43,232 bases of DNA, taken from positions 1-43,232 of the forward strand of contig MQVI01000018.1 of the NCBI GenBank assembly GCA_002002485.1. Direction: 5' to 3'. This DNA is from Pasteurellaceae bacterium 15-036681. GTDB taxonomy: Bacteria > Pseudomonadota > Gammaproteobacteria > Enterobacterales > Pasteurellaceae. The position numbers and the translations under genes are program-made. Below are positions 1-5,890 of this stretch, one piece after another. Every line of letters starts with the position of its first letter. Position 1 is the stretch's first letter. The notes beneath the pieces were generated by a model. That model worked only from the letters and a program-made list of their open reading frames with translations, had not been told where the DNA came from and searched no databases.

Positions 1-1
1 T

Positions 2-109
2 CTTAATCTGTCACGCCTCCATCCGAGCAAAACCAGTATGCGCGGTAAATTGAAATCGGCAGGTTGGTCAGATAGTTTTAGAGAAGAATTATTGTTTGGG
101 GCTAAGTAA
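2..109 (+). CDS. 3' end of an unidentified gene (partial)
   Basis: An open frame enters from the left edge and stops with TAA at 107-109, giving a 35-residue basic tail that ends SFREELLFGAK. I do not recognise it. It may be the last gene before the phage left end or a phage gene near attL; the window does not show which. The 11-base string CACGCCTCCAT inside it (12-22) recurs at 40439. Confidence 0.4.
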   Translation, partial: LNLSRLHPSKTSMRGKLKSAGWSDSFREELLFGAK

Positions 110-182
110 AAGTATGCGGTTGCCCTGTGTGTTAGAATAGAACTGCTTAGATTTTATTCATCAACAAAAAGGGGACTTTAGT

Positions 183-623
183 ATGTGTGATTTTATTCTC
201 AACGAGATTTCAGCAGAATATAGAGCATTTTTTAAGATTGAAACAAATCTTGCCGCAACGAGTGAAGTTGTTCATTCTATTCAAGCTTTTAGTCAAGCTG
301 TTGATTTATTGTTTGCTCGTATTCAACCAGAGAAGGTAGTGAGCTGTATCTTTGGTTTTAGAGAGTTGAATATCAATTTTAGCGGCTTAGAATTGAATTA
401 CGCTTTGATACAGCCTACGTTACATTTCACTTTAGCCCACAATATCATTTTCTTTGATGTGATTAATTCTATTGATAAACCTTTTGATGTACAAGTCGCC
501 AATTATTTGGAAGAACTTATTCACGCTTTTATGAATACGAGTGATGAAATTTTTACCCATCAGATTGTTGAGCTTGTTTTACCTTCTGTGAGTTACCTTG
601 ATGGATGTTTTCAGCTACGATAG
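183..623 (+). CDS. Hypothetical protein, 146 aa
   Basis: ATG at 183 follows a purine-rich AAAAAGGGGAC stretch that can serve as ribosome binding site. The product is a soluble, mixed alpha/beta, hydrophobic-rich protein (NFSGLELNYALIQPTLHFTLAHNIIFFDV) with no motif I can name. It points right, against the leftward left-arm operon, and its last 71 bases overlap the end of the convergent gene at 553-762. Such lone rightward genes at the edge of a prophage are often cargo expressed in the lysogen, but nothing here shows a function. Confidence 0.6.
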   Translation: MCDFILNEISAEYRAFFKIETNLAATSEVVHSIQAFSQAVDLLFARIQPEKVVSCIFGFRELNINFSGLELNYALIQPTLHFTLAHNIIFFDVINSIDKPFDVQVANYLEELIHAFMNTSDEIFTHQIVELVLPSVSYLDGCFQLR

Positions 624-762
624 TACTTGCGACAATCATATTTTTGATTAGTTGAAATTCAGGCTTATCGCATTGTTTAGCGTAGTTATTCATTTCATCA
701 AGCAGGTAAGTTATTAATTCATGAAGTTTTGTATAACGCCCTAAGGCTTCGTATTTGTTCAT
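553..762 (-). CDS. Small phage protein, 69 aa, unknown
   Basis: Leftward gene starting at 762 behind a good AAGGAAA Shine-Dalgarno. The product (MNKYEALGRYTKLHELITYLLDEMNN...) is helical and acidic with no recognised domain. It is the last gene of the leftward left-arm series, separated from the gene at 851-1348 by a terminator hairpin, so it is expressed by read-through or from its own promoter. Its 3' end overlaps the rightward gene at 183-623. Either ORF could be spurious in the overlap, but the ribosome binding site favours this one. Confidence 0.65.
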   Translation of the reverse strand: MNKYEALGRYTKLHELITYLLDEMNNYAKQCDKPEFQLIKNMIVASTIVAENIHQGNSQKVKQAQQSDG

Positions 763-784
763 AAGGATTTCCTTTTTTCAGATA

Positions 785-810
785 CAAAAAAAGCCGTTGG
801 TGGACGGCTT
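785..810 (-). terminator. Rho-independent terminator
   Basis: Stem AAGCCGT/ACGGCTT with a 6-base loop; on the minus strand it is followed by a run of seven T. It ends the leftward transcript after the gene at 851-1348. Confidence 0.8.
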
Positions 811-850
811 GATTGTTTGGATATTAATCCGAGGGGGCGGTTTTTGTCAA

Positions 851-1348
851 TTAGATTGTATAGGTTTTTATAACCAACTGCTTGTAGGCTTCAATCACTT
901 GCGCAAATTTGCTTTGTTCGTCATCATCTGCATTGACATTAAATGTTGGTGTGTTTTCAATATTTGGGAAGATAAACTGGAATGCGTTTTCTGACACATA
1001 CTGTGCTGTGATGTTGAGTCTAACAGGCTTTTTCGGGTAAGTTGTCGGTGAATCTTCTAGAGCAACGATTAAGCCAAACTGAATATAAGGATTGTGATTT
1101 TGGTTAAATTCAGCTTTGAGTTGGTGGAAATCGCAAGGATTGCCGTCAATATCACTAGTTCTTACATAAGGTTCGGTAGGGGCTGGGTCGTTGAGTTGTT
1201 TTTTGTAGGTTTTGCCTTGTAGATTTAAGTCGTGGGCGAGAGCATTAACTAATTGGCGAATTTGTTCTCTTAGCGTGGCTCGTCTTTCGACTAGCTCGTG
1301 GTTGTATCGTTGTTGCTGTTTGCATAAATCTTCGTATGTGATACTCAT
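851..1348 (-). CDS. Hypothetical phage protein, 165 aa
   Basis: Leftward gene with start at 1348 behind AAAAGGACAC. The N-terminal 50 residues are predicted helical (YEDLCKQQQRYNHELVERRATLREQIRQLVNAL), and the rest is a mixed domain containing VRLNITAQYVSENAFQFIFP. I do not recognise the family. Position beside the DUF2303 gene in the leftward operon suggests an early, recombination or anti-host role, as for such genes in lambdoid left arms; that is inference only. Confidence 0.75.
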   Translation of the reverse strand: MSITYEDLCKQQQRYNHELVERRATLREQIRQLVNALAHDLNLQGKTYKKQLNDPAPTEPYVRTSDIDGNPCDFHQLKAEFNQNHNPYIQFGLIVALEDSPTTYPKKPVRLNITAQYVSENAFQFIFPNIENTPTFNVNADDDEQSKFAQVIEAYKQLVIKTYTI

Positions 1349-1420
1349 AATGTGTCCTTTTGTTGTGAAATGGTGTAGATAGGGTAATTTGAGTTGTCGG
1401 TGGTTGTCAAATAAAAAACA

Positions 1421-1609
1421 CTATTCGGTAGCTTTGATTAGTTCTAATATTTGTTCTGGTGTCTCTAAGACATCAATTGGACGAGTAGGTGGTTTGAAAG
1501 CAAGTCTTGTTTCTAAAAACTCGTCATAACGGTACATATATATAATTTGATGAACATTGATAAATATCGGAAAGTTATCTTTATCGGTTAATTTTATAAA
1601 TTGGTTCAT
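1421..1609 (-). CDS. Small phage protein, 62 aa
   Basis: Leftward gene. I chose the start at 1609 (MNQFIKLTD...) rather than 1630 because AGGAGG lies seven bases before it. The protein is a small beta-rich domain with a C-terminal helix (ETPEQILELIKATE). Its layout (short strand, INVHQIIYM, strand, helix) resembles small FlbD-like proteins, but this is a weak comparison and no function is claimed. It lies between two hairpins in the left-arm operon. Confidence 0.65.
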   Translation of the reverse strand: MNQFIKLTDKDNFPIFINVHQIIYMYRYDEFLETRLAFKPPTRPIDVLETPEQILELIKATE

Positions 1610-1624
1610 TATTCCTCCTAAATA

Positions 1625-1644
1625 AGCCACACGTTTGTGTGGCT
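1625..1644 (-). terminator. Hairpin, weak terminator
   Basis: Perfect 8-bp stem AGCCACAC/GTGTGGCT with loop GTTT between the DUF2303 gene and the next leftward gene. The minus-strand tail is only TTATTTAG, so it is probably a leaky terminator or an attenuator lowering downstream expression. Confidence 0.55.
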
Positions 1645-1653
1645 ATTCTATGG

Positions 1654-2451
1654 TTAATTTAAATTCCCTTCATAAAAATCAACATCAGGAATATTCGCTT
1701 TTAGAGTTTCAATTGTTGTATTGAACGCATCTTCAATCACTTTTTCAGGATTGATTAGCTCATACCAAAGCACTAACTGACCGTCTTTAATACGGTAACG
1801 AATACGTGCTTTAACTTGGTAATGATCGCCATTATGGAAGGGCTGTAGGCCTAGCACAATTTCTTCTGGTAAACGAGTTTTACCGCCACCGCTTTTTTCA
1901 TCAGTGAATGCAAATGCCATTGTACCGTCTTGTAGGCGTTGCACCGATTTGAATTCAGATTTACGAGTTTCTTCAAAGGCAAGCACCATTGCCAGCAATT
2001 CCGCACCTGTTACCGCATTACCTTCACTTGCTACGCAATGAATGTTATTTTCAATAAACTGCCCGAACTCAATTTGGCTCATTGGCGTTTTATTTTTCTT
2101 ATCCCACGCTTGCCAGTCTTTTGAATGTGGGCAAGTGTAGCTCACGGTATGATCGCCCCAACGAGCTTCTTCTGGGTTGGGATGATAGTCGAAAATACCT
2201 TTTACAGTAAGTTCGTCTAAGTTACAGAAAAGAGCGGTGCCAGCAACTTTGAATTTGTTCGTGTAATCAATTAATGATTTGGCGGTTGATACGGTAACGG
2301 CTTGGCGAATACGATTTGGGTGCTTTTGTAGATGTTCGAGCGATTCAACACTAAAATCATTACGTGCAAGAATTGCCGGCGCATCAACTAATGCACCGAC
2401 ATTTAAACCGTTAGTTGCTAAACTTGCGATTTGTTGAATAATTTTTTCCAT
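1654..2451 (-). CDS. DUF2303 family phage protein (YfdQ-like)
   Basis: 265 residues, start at 2451. The sequence fits the DUF2303 family, whose E. coli prophage member is YfdQ: an N-terminal helical region, then TALFCNLDELTVKGIFDYHPNPEEARWGDHTV, a central helical part with GQFIENNI and AVTGAELLAMVLAFEETRKSEFKS, and a C-terminal strand-rich region (FHNGDHYQVKARIRYRIKDGQLVLWYELINPEKVIEDAF). The biochemical role of the family is unknown. The gene upstream at 2489-2848 is its usual kind of neighbour, only 37 bases away, so the two are probably co-expressed. Confidence 0.85.
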   Translation of the reverse strand: MEKIIQQIASLATNGLNVGALVDAPAILARNDFSVESLEHLQKHPNRIRQAVTVSTAKSLIDYTNKFKVAGTALFCNLDELTVKGIFDYHPNPEEARWGDHTVSYTCPHSKDWQAWDKKNKTPMSQIEFGQFIENNIHCVASEGNAVTGAELLAMVLAFEETRKSEFKSVQRLQDGTMAFAFTDEKSGGGKTRLPEEIVLGLQPFHNGDHYQVKARIRYRIKDGQLVLWYELINPEKVIEDAFNTTIETLKANIPDVDFYEGNLN

Positions 2452-2488
2452 ACATTGTCCTCATATAAATTAATAGAAAAGTGAATTG

Positions 2489-2848
2489 TTAAGCAGCTGC
2501 AGAAGCTAATACTTTCAAACTGCCTTTTGGTTTTTCTTCAACGGCTTTTAAGTCCATTTTGAGCTGATTCGGATCATCAAATAGCACATCACCGCTTGCC
2601 GTTGAGAAAACAATACTTTCTTCGCGATCAAGCTCAGGAATTTTACTGCTCACTTTTGGTGTGATTTTGATTGAGTCCTCTGTACGAGTATTCAACATCG
2701 CAACGTTTAGGGTGAGGGTAATTGAGCCTTGTTTGCGTGTCGAGCGGACGGCTTTGACGACTTCAGCAAGAGCTTCGGTTAGTTCATCATTTAATTCTCC
2801 ACGGTTGAGTTTTGATAAAGTTTGGTCGAATGAGGTTAAGTTGCTCAT
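2489..2848 (-). CDS. Phage protein paired with DUF2303, 119 aa
   Basis: Leftward gene, start at 2848 behind AGGAGAACC. It has a helical N-terminus (FDQTLSKLNRGELNDELTEALAEVVKAVRSTRKQG), then a beta-rich part (SITLTLNVAMLN...DSIKITPKVSSKIPELDREESIVFSTASGDVLFDDPNQLKM). This layout is one I associate with the small gene next to DUF2303 genes in several prophages; function unknown. A terminator sits just upstream, so it should have its own start signal or depend on read-through or antitermination from the left promoter. Confidence 0.75.
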   Translation of the reverse strand: MSNLTSFDQTLSKLNRGELNDELTEALAEVVKAVRSTRKQGSITLTLNVAMLNTRTEDSIKITPKVSSKIPELDREESIVFSTASGDVLFDDPNQLKMDLKAVEEKPKGSLKVLASAAA

Positions 2849-2890
2849 TTTGGTTCTCCTGTTGGGATGGTTGAGTTGATTTTAGGTAAT

Positions 2891-2914
2891 AAAAAAGCCA
2901 CTGGATTAGTGGCT
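2891..2914 (-). terminator. Rho-independent terminator
   Basis: Stem AGCCACT/AGTGGCT with a 5-base loop, followed on the minus strand by TTTTTTATT. It ends the leftward cluster 2918-3664. Confidence 0.8.
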
Positions 2915-2917
2915 ATG

Positions 2918-3169
2918 TTATGAAATCACCTTCGGCATTGGGTTTGGCGGTTGTTTGAATGGCAACCATGCATAAATCTTTTCATCTTCGGGCATTCGAG
3001 GCTTTTCTGAGCGTTGGATGTCGTAGGTGAATGATTGCAGGTCATTATCCCACTCATTTAAAAACACAAAATTCATTTTGCCTTTCGCTTTATAGGGAAT
3101 TCTTGCTACTACCAAATATTCGCCACTTTTTGGTGGCTTAGATAAGCTTATGTACTGCCAGTCTGACAT
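2918..3169 (-). CDS. DUF551-like small phage protein, 83 aa
   Basis: I place the start at 3169 (MSDWQYISLS...) because AAGGAG lies nine bases upstream; the longer form from 3220 lacks this. The opening W-x-x-(I/V)-S ... PPKSGEYLVVARIPYK and the closing IYAWLPFKQPPNPM match the DUF551 pattern seen in many phages (opening WISV..RLPE.G..VLV, closing THWMPLP.PP). The function of the family is unknown. The start overlaps the end of the upstream gene by 32 bases, so translation is probably coupled. Confidence 0.7.
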   Translation of the reverse strand: MSDWQYISLSKPPKSGEYLVVARIPYKAKGKMNFVFLNEWDNDLQSFTYDIQRSEKPRMPEDEKIYAWLPFKQPPNPMPKVIS

Positions 3170-3416
3170 TACTAATTTCTCCTTCACATAGTTGATATTT
3201 AATCTTCCAGTTAACTCCAAATTTTTGTAATTTTCCTGACCTTTCTGACCGCTTGTTTTCGTGGTTCATTATGGCGGTTTCGCAGAGTTCAACTGCGCAG
3301 TGGCTGCAATGCCAACTATCAAAGTTGTTAGTCACTTCATAACCATCTTGATATTGATGACCTTTGCGATCGACAGCATATTTGGGTTTAATTGTGTAAA
3401 TTCTTGCATTTGCCAT
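3138..3416 (-). CDS. Small Cys-rich phage protein, 92 aa
   Basis: Leftward gene starting at 3416 behind GGAGATTAACTA. It has a basic, strand-rich N-terminus (ARIYTIKPKYAVDRKGHQYQDGYEV), then a Cys/His cluster WHCSHCAVELCETAIMNHE that could bind a metal, and a basic tail. I do not know the family. Its start shares one base with the stop of the upstream gene (TAATG), and its end overlaps the DUF551-like gene, so the three genes form one translationally coupled unit. Confidence 0.65.
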   Translation of the reverse strand: MANARIYTIKPKYAVDRKGHQYQDGYEVTNNFDSWHCSHCAVELCETAIMNHENKRSERSGKLQKFGVNWKIKYQLCEGEISNVRLAVHKLI

Positions 3417-3664
3417 TAGTTAATCTCCATTCCACAGGTCTTTTGTCGTTGCTTTGCTTCTTCGCTTAGCTCCCACTGTAATCCGTAATAACACGGATTA
3501 GGCGGAGCTACTTGTTCAAAATTTTGCACAACTGGTAGCTCTGGCGTTTGTGCGTTGGTTGTAGGGATTGTGTCGGCTTGGCAGCCATTTAGGCATAAAG
3601 CTACAAAAAATGCACAGATAACACCAGATAGGAAAGAGATGGCGTAATATTTGAAGATGTTCAT
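3416..3664 (-). CDS. Small membrane-anchored, lipoprotein-like protein, 82 aa
   Basis: Start at 3664 behind AAAGGAG. The first 28 residues are a signal or anchor sequence (FKYYAISFLSGVICAFFVALCLNGC); LNGC can be read as a weak lipobox, with Cys28 as the possible acylated residue. The rest is a Pro/Gln-rich linker and a short Cys-containing tail (NPCYYGLQWELSEEAKQRQKTCGM). It is the first gene of the leftward cluster. No function can be assigned. Confidence 0.65.
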   Translation of the reverse strand: MNIFKYYAISFLSGVICAFFVALCLNGCQADTIPTTNAQTPELPVVQNFEQVAPPNPCYYGLQWELSEEAKQRQKTCGMEIN

Positions 3665-3695
3665 GGAATTCTCCTTTGGAAATGCGGATTATTTA

Positions 3696-3743
3696 ACCAC
3701 GACCGCCGACGTGGTATATTGATGATTCCACTCAATCAATATA
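3696..3743. promoter_or_regulatory. Two nested dyads upstream of the left operon
   Basis: ACCACG/CGTGGT (3696-3701 and 3710-3715) is followed at once by a perfect 9-bp inverted repeat TATATTGAT/ATCAATATA (3715-3723 and 3735-3743). They lie between the leftward gene starting at 3664 and the rightward broken gene starting at 3755, where divergent promoters and an operator are expected. I cannot fix a -10/-35 pair with confidence. Confidence 0.4.
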
Positions 3744-3754
3744 GGTATTTCGAT

Positions 3755-4024
3755 ATGGTAAAAGATCCATTTCCGCACTTGAGTTATGTTCAAGCGTTAA
3801 AATTAGCGACTGAATTACTTGCATCTCAATCCTTTGAAACGAACAAGGAAAGATCATAATGTCTATTTAATTTGGCTGATCATATTTTTGTTGCGTACTT
3901 TGAGCGTCGTTCAAAGTGGAACGAAGACGTTGAAGTTTTAGCTGGTGATGAGCCGAAGTTAAGTCGTTTGAACGTTTTTTCAGAATTTTTAAAAGAGATA
4001 AATTCAGCAATATCGAAACGATAA
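3755..4024 (+). pseudogene. Small phage gene with an in-frame TAA stop
   Basis: A single frame runs from ATG 3755 to TAA 4022-4024 and reads as one coherent protein of 88 sense codons, except for one TAA at 3857-3859. The first part is MVKDPFPHLSYVQALKLATELL...; after the stop the frame continues FNLADHIFVAYFERRSKWNED...SRLNVFSEFLKEINSAISKR. Both halves look protein-like and sit in the same frame, which points to a recent nonsense mutation rather than chance. Stop read-through cannot be excluded. Family unknown. Confidence 0.55.
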
Positions 4025-4225
4025 GTAATATGCTCATTTGAGATTTCCTTCAAAAAAGCCCCTATCATTTGTAGCGCATGAATCGGGGCAACTGGAGATT
4101 TCAACATTGACAGGACTTTATCCACTGACTGTCGTTGTGGTTTGTTTTGCCATTCAGAACCGCTCTCAGATTGAGAAAACTAGTACAGAAAAACTCAATC
4201 GTGGAGGAAAAAGGGCGGTTTTGAA

Positions 4226-4302
4226 TGGTGACCACAGAGAGATTCGAACTCTCAGCTCCCCGATTATTAGTCGGCTGCATTACCATTTGATGCTATGCGG
4301 TC
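4226..4302 (-). tRNA. tRNA with anticodon AAU, CCA encoded
   Basis: On the minus strand a full cloverleaf can be drawn: acceptor GACCGCA/TGTGGTC plus discriminator A and encoded CCA; T8; D stem GCAT/ATGC with loop containing GG; anticodon arm GCCGA-CTAATAA-TCGGG (one G-G mismatch at the base); T arm GAGAG-TTCGAAT-CTCTC. Reading after T33 gives AAU, which would pair with the Ile codon AUU. Bacterial tRNAs rarely have A34, and the D loop lacks the usual A14, so this may be a diverged or repurposed phage tRNA. It lies inside the prophage, upstream of the leftward operon. Confidence 0.75.
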
Positions 4303-4711
4303 ATAGTGACTGTGATTTTTGTACTTGCCACAGTCAGCAAGAGATATGTGATCTGATCTGAATTTGGGTCGTCATCCCTATTTAGTACATCATCCTGATG
4401 TTGCTCTCGGTGACTAACTCTTTGAGCCATCTTTCACTGCTTGTGAAAGATCATATAAAGCAAGTCGCTGTACTTTGATTCAATCGTTTCCTTGCGCCTG
4501 CTTGTCGTCTTAGTGGTTCCGTTGCCGAGACATCCTCACGATGTATCATCACGTAAGACTAAACGTTTACTGAGCTAACAGGGCTTTTCATCTGTTAATT
4601 AAGGTCGCTCACTCAGTAACCGCCTAAGACGTTTTTGCCAAATTGTCGAATTCAAAACAGGTTGATGATGAGTGCCTGATTTGTTTAGTCTCGCTCAGGC
4701 TACGAGTCCTG
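4303..4711. other. Non-coding stretch rich in inverted repeats
   Basis: About 410 bases without a convincing gene. Several dyads are visible: TGACTGTG/CACAGTCA (4307/4329), ATCTTTCAC/GTGAAAGAT (4429/4443), AGACTAAAC/GTTTAGTCT (4555/4684) enclosing TTACTGAG/CTCAGTAA and AACAG/CTGTT. Minus-strand frames include short ORFs (a 45-codon one from ATG 4430, and Arg-rich 32-34 codon ones), but none has a clear ribosome binding site. It may be a structured leader or an RNA on the left transcript. Confidence 0.4.
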
Positions 4712-4757
4712 TTGCGTGCGACCACAACGAGGAATATAATGTTTTCCGCGACCACAA
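4712..4757 (+). promoter_or_regulatory. sieB promoter with direct-repeat operator
   Basis: TTGCGT (4712-4717), a 17-base spacer and a perfect TATAAT (4735-4740) form a strong sigma-70 promoter ahead of the gene at 4778. The 10-mer GCGACCACAA occurs in the spacer (4718-4727) and again at 4748-4757 around the expected start point, exactly 30 bp apart, so both lie on the same DNA face. This suggests a repressor binding as a pair of dimers. The opposite strand of the repeat contains TTGTGG. Confidence 0.7.
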
Positions 4758-4777
4758 TTTGAACAGAGGAAAACACT

Positions 4778-5302
4778 ATGGAAGAGTATGCCAAGTTACT
4801 TAACACCATTCTGACCAAGGTTGTTTTTAATCATATGACTATGTTCTTCGTTTTCTTATTTAGCAGTTTTTACTTTATGCCGCCTGAATTAGTGGCGGAT
4901 ATGAATGCTAAAACCCCACCCTTTTTCCCAGATTGGTTCCCACTTTCTGCTTTAGGTAGTCTTGTTATCACTCTTCTTTCAACTGCTGTTTGGATTTTGC
5001 TGTGTAATGGCATAAAAGCTATTTATGGCTACTGTCGCAAGTCCGTTAAAGCGGTTTCCGAAGAGAATACACTGATTGCCCTTATTTCTACGTTGTCTGA
5101 AACGGAAAAACAAATCCTAGTTTCAGCCTGTTTGGGTGAACGTATTTGGAATGACGATTTCAAAACCAAAGTGGCTATTGAAAAGTTAGTCAGTTTGAAC
5201 CTTATAACGCCTTCTTGGGTTTATAACAGCTATCATATAAATGAGCTTATTCGACCTTATATGATTAGTGAACTTGATAAGATTGCTAAAACCCATCATT
5301 AA
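4778..5302 (+). CDS. sieB: Superinfection exclusion protein B (SieB-like)
   Basis: 174 residues, ATG at 4778 behind GAGGAAAA. Two membrane segments are clear: about residues 20-38 (MTMFFVFLFSSFYFMPPEL) and 57-84 (LGSLVITLLSTAVWILLCNGIKAIYGY). A cytoplasmic domain with ISTLSETEKQILVSACL and NLITPSWVYNSYHINELIRPYM follows. This matches the SieB family of lambda and P22, inner-membrane proteins that abort growth of certain superinfecting phages from the prophage state. Its own promoter with a possible operator lies at 4712-4757. Here it points right, away from the leftward operon. The family call rests on layout and memory. Confidence 0.75.
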   Translation: MEEYAKLLNTILTKVVFNHMTMFFVFLFSSFYFMPPELVADMNAKTPPFFPDWFPLSALGSLVITLLSTAVWILLCNGIKAIYGYCRKSVKAVSEENTLIALISTLSETEKQILVSACLGERIWNDDFKTKVAIEKLVSLNLITPSWVYNSYHINELIRPYMISELDKIAKTHH

Positions 5303-5317
5303 CCTGTTTCAAATTTT

Positions 5318-5384
5318 TAAAGAGCATTTACGCTGTATTGCGTTTTGATGGGTGAATATTACAAAATGTTTTTAAATAAGTAAA
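5318..5384 (-). promoter_or_regulatory. Candidate left promoter pL with boxA
   Basis: On the minus strand, TTTACT (5379-5384), a 17-base spacer and TAATAT (5356-5361) make a plausible promoter, and TGCTCTTTA (5318-5326), a perfect boxA-type antitermination sequence, lies about 25 bases after the expected start. TAATAT is also the -10 proposed for pR. No boxB hairpin is visible. A transcript from here would run antisense to sieB, then through the tRNA to the left operon. Confidence 0.4.
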
Positions 5385-5443
5385 CAAAAAATAATAAATA
5401 AATATAACGAAATGTTTTGATTGCTTGAAATTTAATCAGTTTA

Positions 5444-5467
5444 ATAAAAAAGCCTCTTGCGAGGCTT
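5444..5467 (-). terminator. Rho-independent terminator
   Basis: Stem AAGCCTC/GAGGCTT with loop TTGC and a minus-strand TTTTTTATT tail, just after the gene at 5473-5775. Confidence 0.85.
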
Positions 5468-5472
5468 TAGCA

Positions 5473-5775
5473 TTAATCCGCGAGTAGCGAGAGCAAATAG
5501 CGCTGAGTGTGTGGGTCTGAGATTTGATCGAGCTGTTTTAATAGCGTTCCTTTAGTTCGGCGGAGCAGGGTATCTTGTAGCTTAATTTGCTCTGCTTGGG
5601 TGAGAAGAGGGCTATTGAGTTGCGCAAGGCTAGGGTATAAGGCGTGGGCGAACTGCTGTTGCTGTTTGGCAAGGGCATATAGATGCACCCAGAGTTCGAG
5701 ATCTTGCTCAGTGAGCGAAGTTGAGTTGGTAAGAAAGCGTTGTTTGATGTGTTTTAGTTTTAATAAACTTGACAT
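5473..5775 (-). CDS. Small helical protein between two terminators, 100 aa
   Basis: Start at 5775 behind CAGGAGACG. All-helical, Gln/Leu-rich protein (LTEQDLELWVHLYALAKQQQQFAHALYPSLAQLN...LLRRTKGTLLKQLDQISDPHTQRYLLSLLAD) of unknown family. Terminators lie on both sides (5861 and 5444), so it is an independent unit with its own promoter rather than the tail of the cI operon. Its leader (5776-5860) can fold two small hairpins, CGCTGA/TCAGCG and TGGGC/GCCCA. An isolated small gene beside cI suggests lysogenic expression; no function is evident. Confidence 0.65.
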   Translation of the reverse strand: MSSLLKLKHIKQRFLTNSTSLTEQDLELWVHLYALAKQQQQFAHALYPSLAQLNSPLLTQAEQIKLQDTLLRRTKGTLLKQLDQISDPHTQRYLLSLLAD

Positions 5776-5860
5776 AGTGTCGTCTCCTGTTTTTTATTGC
5801 GCTGAGATCAATTCAGCGTTGGGCGATTGCCCAGTATGCTTTTAACAGAAGAGAGGGAAA

Positions 5861-5886
5861 GAAAAAAGCCCGCAGGGTGCGGGCTT
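5861..5886 (-). terminator. Terminator of the cI operon
   Basis: Stem AAGCCCGCA/TGCGGGCTT with a short loop and a minus-strand TTTTTTC tail, four bases after the stop of the gene at 5891-7027. Confidence 0.85.
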
Positions 5887-5890
5887 GGGG

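Noticed and set aside
3880-4125. Leftward 81-codon frame opposite the broken gene
   Set aside because: It is the mirror of the coherent rightward frame and has neither a ribosome site nor protein-like composition.
4038-4361. Rightward 107-codon frame over the tRNA
   Set aside because: It overlaps the tRNA and the structured stretch, and the translation looks random.
4293-4430. Leftward 45-codon frame MAQRVSHREQHQDD... ending in the tRNA
   Set aside because: Its start is inside a hairpin, there is no Shine-Dalgarno, and its stop lies in the tRNA acceptor stem.
4624-4818. Leftward 64-codon frame with an Arg-rich part (ARNRTRSLSETKQIR), in the N gene position
   Set aside because: Its first third is antisense to the sieB start, no ribosome binding site precedes any start, and the sequence does not align by eye with known N peptides. 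Kept only as an uncertainty of the structured stretch.
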